Part shown: one piece after another, positions 59,356 through 64,000 of the stretch | How the letters are laid out: every line of letters begins with the position of its first letter | Numbering within the stretch: the stretch's first letter is position 1 | Source: Campylobacter jejuni | GTDB lineage: Bacteria; Campylobacterota; Campylobacteria; Campylobacterales; Campylobacteraceae | Length of the DNA stretch: 64,000 bases | NCBI RefSeq assembly: GCF_001457695.1 | Contig: NZ_LN831025.1 | Location: forward strand, 1,054,001-1,118,000 | Direction: 5' to 3' | The notes under the pieces: generated by a model | Databases searched by the model: none | Told to the model about the DNA's origin: nothing | What the model saw: the letters and a program-made list of their open reading frames with translations, nothing else | Position numbers and translations under genes: made by a program

Positions 59356-60332
59356 CTACACTTTTCTCACAACCTTTTTTTGAAGTTTTAAAAGCCTCTC
59401 TAAGCATTCTTGAGATACTTCTTGAGGATAATAATACTGCATAGCTTTTAAATCTTCAAACAAAGATTTTTCTATCTTAAAAGCCCCTTTACCTAATTCT
59501 TTAACCCCGCCTGTTCCTTTTTCTCTTTTAAAAGTCGCACAATAAGGATAACATTGCTCTACATTAATACGGTCAAGTCCTTCTTTTTTAAGAATTTCTA
59601 CACAAGTTTTAATGTCTAAATTTCCTTCTCCCAAAGGAACGCCGCAAACATATTCTACACCCTCTTCAATGAAAACTATATGATCCTTACAATGCGTGCT
59701 AAAAGTATATTTAGCCATGTCTTTGCAAGCTTTTATAGGATCTTCATAGGCCATCATGGAATTTCCAAAATCATATAAAAATCCTATTTTAGATGATTGA
59801 TCAATTTCAACAAATCAAGCAAATCCTCTGAAGTTTGATACTCATGATTTTCTATAGCAAGTTTTAAATCATATTTTTCCAAAATCGGTATCAAAGCTTT
59901 TATTTTATCCTTTGTAGCTAAAAAATCTTCTTTATCGAATCTAGCAGTAATTTTAGAATCATCATAAGCCCCATCGCTAGCATGTTTAACCTTTTTATTT
60001 TTATCGGTTAAGGGCACATAAGAGCGTATAATTTTAGCACCTAAAATAGAAGCTACTTTAGCAATTTTTTCAAATTTATCCCTATTAAAACCCTTAGAGT
60101 CAATCTCACAATACATATTGTATTCATCCAATTTGGCTTTAATTTTTTTAAGATGATTTTCGTCATCGCTTCCTAAGCATCCCCATTCTTCATCCAAACC
60201 AAAATCTTTAATGATATTTATAATCACACCCTCACAGCCCAAATTTTTAGCAAAATCGATATAAGAAAATATATCCATCCTGCCATTTTGAAACCATAAA
60301 TACATGCTTTCAGTTTCTAAACCTATTTTCAT
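59356..60332 (-). pseudogene. Decayed sugar phosphate isomerase/epimerase (AP-endonuclease-2-like TIM barrel)
   Basis: The N-terminal frame (59784-60332) gives MKIGLETESMYLWFQNG..., with a metal-ligand segment LAIENHEYQTSEDLLDLL, and stops. The rest (from 59822 down to 59356) continues in another frame with IGFLYDFGNSMMAYEDP, STHCKDHIVF and VPLGEGNLDI, which complete the isomerase fold. One frameshift near 59790-59800 separates them. The sugar substrate is unknown. The gene follows the decayed transporter by overlap, so the two formed a sugar-use operon. Confidence 0.8.
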
Positions 60333-61469
60333 GATACCACTCCTTTTAATGCTTTTTTTCTAGCTATCATCTTAAGTAAAATCGTAGTTACAATCACACC
60401 ACAAATAGCAAAAATCCCCATTAACGCAAAAACAATTTGATAGCTTAATAAACCTTTAAAACGATCGATCATAAAACCATAAAGTGCAAAACAAAAAAGT
60501 TGTGGAGAATAACCAAAAACACAAGCTATACTCATAGCAGCTCCACTAATTTCTCTAGGTACTTCTATCTCATCCACAGAGCAAAAAATGTTGCACGCAT
60601 AGTAAAAACAAGAGCGGCAAAACCTAAGGTTAAACTCATACCAAAATAAATATTTAATTTCTCATGAGGCATAAAAACAAAAATTAATATGGCCAAGGCT
60701 GCTAAAATCAAAGCAAAACGCAAATATCTTGTTGAAGATTTAAAGGTTTTATCTGCTAAATATCCCCCATAAAAATGGTCAAAGATACCACCCAAATTTC
60801 AGGAGTTTTAATCGCTTTAATAACTCCATTCCAAGCGGCTTTGTTTTTACTGATTTCATTTCCTTGCTCATCTTGGGTATTAATTTTGTCATCTTCAAGT
60901 AGAAAATATGCCAAAATACCTGCTATAATCACACAAGCGCTATAAAATAATATAGCAGCCTTAAGTCCACCTGCGCCAGACCCTAAAAGTAAAAAAATTC
61001 CCAAAGCACTAAAAGCAACTATAGTATCTATAACACCACGTCCTGCTTCTAAAAATCCAAAAAGTCTTCCTTGTTGAGTAGAATCTCCAAGCAAGCGAAT
61101 GGCTTTAAGCAAAACAGGCCAATACACAACTTCTCCAAATAAAGAAAGCAAACCCCAAGCTATTAAAATTCCATAAAAAGAAGGAAAAGTAGAAATATAA
61201 ATTCCAACCAAACCCACACAAACCAATGAAAAAGGAATGAGTATTTTTTTAGAAAATCTATCTGCTATATAAATGGATGCAAAATTTCCCACCGTTTGCA
61301 CTATGCCATAAACTGAGAGCGCGAGTCCAATTTGTGTATTGCTAAGATTCATAAATTCTTGCATAGGCACATAAAAGGCATCTTTTAAAGAGGAAAGTTT
61401 AAAAACAGTTCCTCCACCAATAACTAAAACGATAAAAGTAAACTAACGAATAGGTTTTGTACTATTCAT
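60329..61469 (-). pseudogene. Decayed MFS sugar transporter
   Basis: The ATG (61467-61469) has a very strong ribosome site AAGGAGG and a -10 box upstream. Codon 9 is TAG (61443-61445). Reading then continues with FTFIVLVIGGGTVFKLSSL...MNLSNTQIGLALSVYG to about 60785, where a frameshift breaks WVVSLTIFMG from GIFDHFYGGYLADKTF. A second frameshift near 60580 breaks FFALW from DEIEVPREISGAAMS. The joined sequence is a 12-helix major facilitator of about 375 residues. Good signals upstream of a dead gene suggest recent loss. Confidence 0.85.
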
Positions 61470-61507
61470 ATTTACCCTCCTTTTTTAACAATTCGCAACT
61501 TAAATTA

Positions 61508-61513
61508 ATTATA
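61508..61513 (-). promoter_or_regulatory. Promoter -10 box of the decayed sugar locus
   Basis: The minus strand reads CCGTGATATAATTAAT, an extended -10 (TGATATAAT) about 40 bases before the transporter ATG. A short inverted repeat AAAGGT/ACCTTT (61529-61549) lies just upstream and could be an operator. Confidence 0.5.
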
Positions 61514-61615
61514 TCACGGATTAAGATAAAAGGTTTAAATTTCACCTTTAAATTATAAACAGGTAATTACAAAAAGTTACAACACTTATTGAAGTATAAA
61601 TTAAGTATATTTTGA

Positions 61616-61621
61616 TATAAT
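61616..61621 (+). promoter_or_regulatory. rpsF operon promoter -10 box
   Basis: TTTTGATATAATTTAG is an extended -10 (TGATATAAT) with a T-rich tract before it. The predicted start leaves about 58 bases of leader before the rpsF ATG. Confidence 0.65.
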
Positions 61622-61640
61622 TTAGTCTTGCTTTATGCAA

Positions 61641-61681
61641 AATCCTTGCTCATGAAAATGGGCTTTAATATCCATAAGGAG
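61641..61681 (+). promoter_or_regulatory. Folded leader of rpsF, candidate S6/S18 autoregulatory element
   Basis: Two nested stems are visible. GCTCAT/ATGGGC (61648-61653 with 61658-61663) closes a GAAA tetraloop. Outside it, TCCTT (61643-61647) can pair with AAGGA (61676-61680), which is the rpsF Shine-Dalgarno. Ribosomal S6:S18 leaders are known in many bacteria and repress rpsF operons by such occlusion. Whether this leader has the conserved S6:S18 binding loop I cannot tell. Confidence 0.4.
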
Positions 61682-61686
61682 AAAAG

Positions 61687-62064
61687 ATGAAACATTATGA
61701 GGTTTTATTTATCTTAAAACCAACACTTACCGAAGAGGAAGTGAATGCGAAGTTGGAATTTGTTAAAGAAGTCCTAACCAAAAATGGTGCAGAAATTGAA
61801 ACTGTTGTTCCAATGGGCACTAGAAAATTAGCGTATAAAATCAAAAAATACGAAAGAGGAACTTATTTTGTGATTTATTTCAAAGCTCCTACAAACTTGA
61901 TCGCTGAGCTTGAAAGGGTGTTAAGAATCACTGAAGAAGTAATAAGATTTTTAATCGTAAAATATGAAAATAAAAAAGAAATTGCAGCTTGGGAAAAACT
62001 AAGCCACGGGATTAAGCAATCTAAAAAAGAAATCAAACCTTTAGATGCTCCTGAAATTCAATAA
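61687..62064 (+). CDS. rpsF: 30S ribosomal protein S6
   Basis: The 125-residue S6 binds S18 on the platform of the 30S subunit. It starts [18 protein letters not shown], has [20 protein letters not shown], and a long charged C-terminal tail ([20 protein letters not shown]). The ATG follows AAGGAGAAAAG. It heads the conserved rpsF-ssb-rpsR operon. Confidence 0.97.
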
Positions 62065-62072
62065 GGAAAAAG

Positions 62073-62627
62073 ATGTTTAACAAAGTTGTTTTGGTTGGAA
62101 ATCTTACACGCGATATAGAAATGCGTTATGCACAAAGCGGTAGTGCTATTGGAGCTTCCGCTATAGCAGTAACAAGAAGATTTACCACAAATGGAGAAAA
62201 AAGAGAAGAAACTTGCTTTATTGATATAAGCTTTTATGGTCGCACCGCAGAAGTTGCAAACCAATACCTTACAAAAGGTTCAAAAGTACTCATAGAAGGA
62301 CGTTTGAGATTTGAACAATGGAATGATCAAAATGGACAAAATCGCTCTAAGCATAGCATTCAAGTTGAAAATATGGAAATGCTTGGCGGCAATTCCAATG
62401 CTCCACAACAAGGTGGAAATTTTGGCAATAATAGCTTTTCAAACAACAATTATAGTGGAAACTATGAAAATCAAAGCTATGATCCTTATATGAGTGAAAA
62501 TCAAAATTTTAATAAAGCAAAAGCAAACCCTGCTCCACAAAGAAACCAAAACCCACAACACGAAGAAAAATTAAAAGAAATTGATATCGATGCTTATGAT
62601 AGCGATGATACTAATTTACCATTTTAA
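62073..62627 (+). CDS. ssb: Single-stranded DNA-binding protein
   Basis: SSB coats single-stranded DNA during replication, repair and recombination. The 184 residues have an N-terminal OB fold (1-108: FNKVVLVGNLTRDIEMRY, GSKVLIEGRLRFEQW), an Asn/Gly-rich linker (about 115-160), and the acidic partner-binding tip SDDTNLPF. The final Pro-Phe is intact. It lies 8 bp after rpsF. Confidence 0.97.
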   Translation: MFNKVVLVGNLTRDIEMRYAQSGSAIGASAIAVTRRFTTNGEKREETCFIDISFYGRTAEVANQYLTKGSKVLIEGRLRFEQWNDQNGQNRSKHSIQVENMEMLGGNSNAPQQGGNFGNNSFSNNNYSGNYENQSYDPYMSENQNFNKAKANPAPQRNQNPQHEEKLKEIDIDAYDSDDTNLPF

Positions 62628-62637
62628 AGGATAAACT

Positions 62638-62898
62638 ATGGCAGAAAAAAGAAAATACTCTCGCAAATATTGCAAATACACTGAAGCAAAAGTTGAATTT
62701 ATTGATTATAAAGATACAGCAATGTTAAAACATGCTTTATCTGAAAGATTTAAAATCATGCCACGCCGTTTAACAGGTACAAGCAAAAAATACCAAGAAA
62801 TGGTAGAAGTTGCAATCAAACGTGCAAGACATGTAGCTCTTATCCCTTATATAGTAGATAGAAAAGAAGTAATCAATAATCCTTTTGAAGGACTATAA
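62638..62898 (+). CDS. rpsR: 30S ribosomal protein S18
   Basis: The 86-residue basic protein carries the S18 core [32 protein letters not shown] followed by [14 protein letters not shown]. It ends the rpsF-ssb-rpsR operon. It lies 10 bp after ssb and is followed by a hairpin terminator. Confidence 0.97.
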
Positions 62899-62905
62899 TC
62901 TTTTA

Positions 62906-62932
62906 AAAGCAAACTTGTAAAAAGTTTGCTTT
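62906..62932. terminator. Bidirectional terminator between rpsR and lon
   Basis: An 11-bp perfect stem AAAGCAAACTT/AAGTTTGCTTT with loop GTAAA lies between the convergent genes. On the plus strand it is followed by CTTATACATTT, a weak T-rich tail. On the minus strand the stem is followed by TTAAAAG. It can serve both rpsR and lon. Confidence 0.65.
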
Positions 62933-62958
62933 CTTATACATTTATTCTCAAAATAAAA

Positions 62959-64000
62959 TTAAACCAAAGTATATTCTAAAACATCACTAAAAGTATCAAC
63001 AGCAATGATTTCCATATTGTCTCTAACCTCACTAGGAATATCTTTTAAATCCCTTTCGTAATTTTTTCTTGGGATTAAAGCTGTTTTTATATCTGCTTTA
63101 TAAGCTGCAATTAATTTTTCTTTTAATCCGCCTATTGGTAAAACTTTTCCTTTTAAATCTATTTCACCTGTCATTGCAACATCTGCTTTAACCTTTTTAT
63201 CACTAAAAATAGAAGCAATAGCTGTGCTTATCGTAATGCCTGCACTTGGGCCATCTTTTGGAGTAGCTCCATCTGGCACATGTATATGAATATTATAACT
63301 ATCATAAACATTAACTTTAGGATCGATAATTATTTTTTTAGGTATTTTTATTTTTCCTTCATCGATTAAAACTTTTATCATGCTAAAAGCAATTCTAGCT
63401 GATTCTTTCATTACATCACCCAAACTTCCCGTGAGCGTTAATTCTCCTTTACCTTTAATTTTTACAGCCTCTACTTTTAAAACATCTCCACCTACACTTG
63501 TCCAAGCCAAACCATTAACCTGACCTACTTGATTTTCTCCATTATTTTTTTCTATTTCAAAAACTTTTTTATCTAAAAATTCATTCAAATTTTTTGTATT
63601 AATAATGACTTTTTTAATATTTTCTAAAAGTAGTTTTTTAGCACTCTTACGACACAACTCTGCCACTTTGCGACGCAAATTTCTGACTCCTGATTCACGA
63701 GTATAATCACTAATGATTAGCTCTATAGTTTCATCATCAATAGATAATTCATTGGATTTTAAGCCATGTTTTTTAAGCTCATCTGGAATTAAATATTTTT
63801 TCATTATATGAAATTTTTCACTTGGAGTATAAGAGCTAAGTTCTATAAATTCCATTCTATCTCTTAAAGGTGCAGGAATATTGCTAATATCATTTGCCGT
63901 TGCTATAAAAATGACTTTACTTAAATCAATATTAAAATTTAAATAATAATCCCTAAATTTAGAATTTTGCTCTGGATCTAAAATTTCTAAAAGCACCGCA
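62959..64000 (-). CDS. lon: ATP-dependent protease Lon, C-terminal part (5'-partial)
   Basis: Only the last 346 or so codons are in the window; the frame runs off the right edge, so the start is outside. Present are the end of the AAA+ module (EILDPEQNSKFRDYYLN, FIATANDISNIPAPLRDRMEFIEL), the sensor and lid region (YTRESGVRNLRRKVAELCRK), and the protease domain with the catalytic Ser in TPKDGPSAGITI and Lys in LKEKLIAAYKADI. Lon degrades misfolded and regulatory proteins in the cytosol. Confidence 0.97.
   Translation of the reverse strand, partial: AVLLEILDPEQNSKFRDYYLNFNIDLSKVIFIATANDISNIPAPLRDRMEFIELSSYTPSEKFHIMKKYLIPDELKKHGLKSNELSIDDETIELIISDYTRESGVRNLRRKVAELCRKSAKKLLLENIKKVIINTKNLNEFLDKKVFEIEKNNGENQVGQVNGLAWTSVGGDVLKVEAVKIKGKGELTLTGSLGDVMKESARIAFSMIKVLIDEGKIKIPKKIIIDPKVNVYDSYNIHIHVPDGATPKDGPSAGITISTAIASIFSDKKVKADVAMTGEIDLKGKVLPIGGLKEKLIAAYKADIKTALIPRKNYERDLKDIPSEVRDNMEIIAVDTFSDVLEYTLV

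Noticed and set aside
61370-61469. Separate small gene upstream of the decayed transporter
   Set aside because: The sequence after the TAG continues as the first membrane helix of the same transporter, so it is the broken N-terminus.

Overview
The window is a chromosomal segment of an AT-rich, tightly packed epsilonproteobacterium, almost certainly Campylobacter jejuni. The basis is the C. jejuni-type GyrA, FlgP/FlgQ/FlgR, CmeDEF and RdxA proteins, a gene order that follows the block I remember from strain NCTC 11168 as Cj1012c to Cj1073c, and extended TGnTATAAT-type -10 boxes without clear -35 boxes. It is not an NCTC 11168-like strain: it carries an extra restriction-modification cassette inside the thiamine operon, lacks some genes I remember in the reference, and has several decayed loci. 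Statements about the reference strain are from memory.

Left end (1-2034): the 3' end of an unrecognised gene, a frameshifted gene remnant, a GC-richer hairpin, and two tandem copies of a structured RNA element. Each copy has a strong Shine-Dalgarno site before an 18-20 residue all-hydrophobic peptide ending in K-x-Y, and each has a conserved antisense -10 box inside the peptide frame. This looks like a pair of type I toxin-antitoxin loci with Ibs-like peptides and is the most likely new system here.

2035-15985 (minus strand): haem/cytochrome c synthetase CcsBA, a complete branched-chain amino acid ABC importer with two binding proteins (LivJ/K, H, M, G, F), a small cytochrome c, a relic of a major outer membrane porin, a UPF0114 membrane protein, asd, and the flagellar genes flgR, flgQ and flgP. 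16052-26927: gyrA, ctsW, mapA and lepA on minus, then the efflux operon cmeDEF on plus. 26951-30177: a minus-strand operon of pycA, a small protein, a Leu/Arg-tRNA-protein transferase and a J-domain protein. 30317-32484: ftsW and murG.

32477-38902: a decayed MFS transporter, then the thiamine thiazole operon thiS-thiF-thiG-thiH-thiE. A 1.7-kb cytosine-5 methyltransferase/endonuclease pair sits between thiG and thiH, flanked by an 8-bp direct repeat that is also the thiH ribosome binding site. 38912-53813: a long minus-strand block of dapE, a LysE transporter, sirtuin, mutS2, murC, an LtaS-like sulfatase, a nitrilase-family hydrolase, xseB, guaB, gatA and ileS. 53912-59340 (plus): a CinA-family protein, a frameshifted acetyltransferase, two tandem nitroreductases (the second is rdxA), pgsA, an rseP-like site-2 protease and a hypothetical gene. 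59356-61469 (minus): a decayed sugar isomerase and sugar transporter pair. 61687-62898: rpsF-ssb-rpsR with a folded leader. The right edge holds the 3' part of lon.

No tRNA, rRNA, CRISPR array or intact insertion sequence was seen. GyrA has the wild-type quinolone-susceptible residues Thr86 and Asp90.
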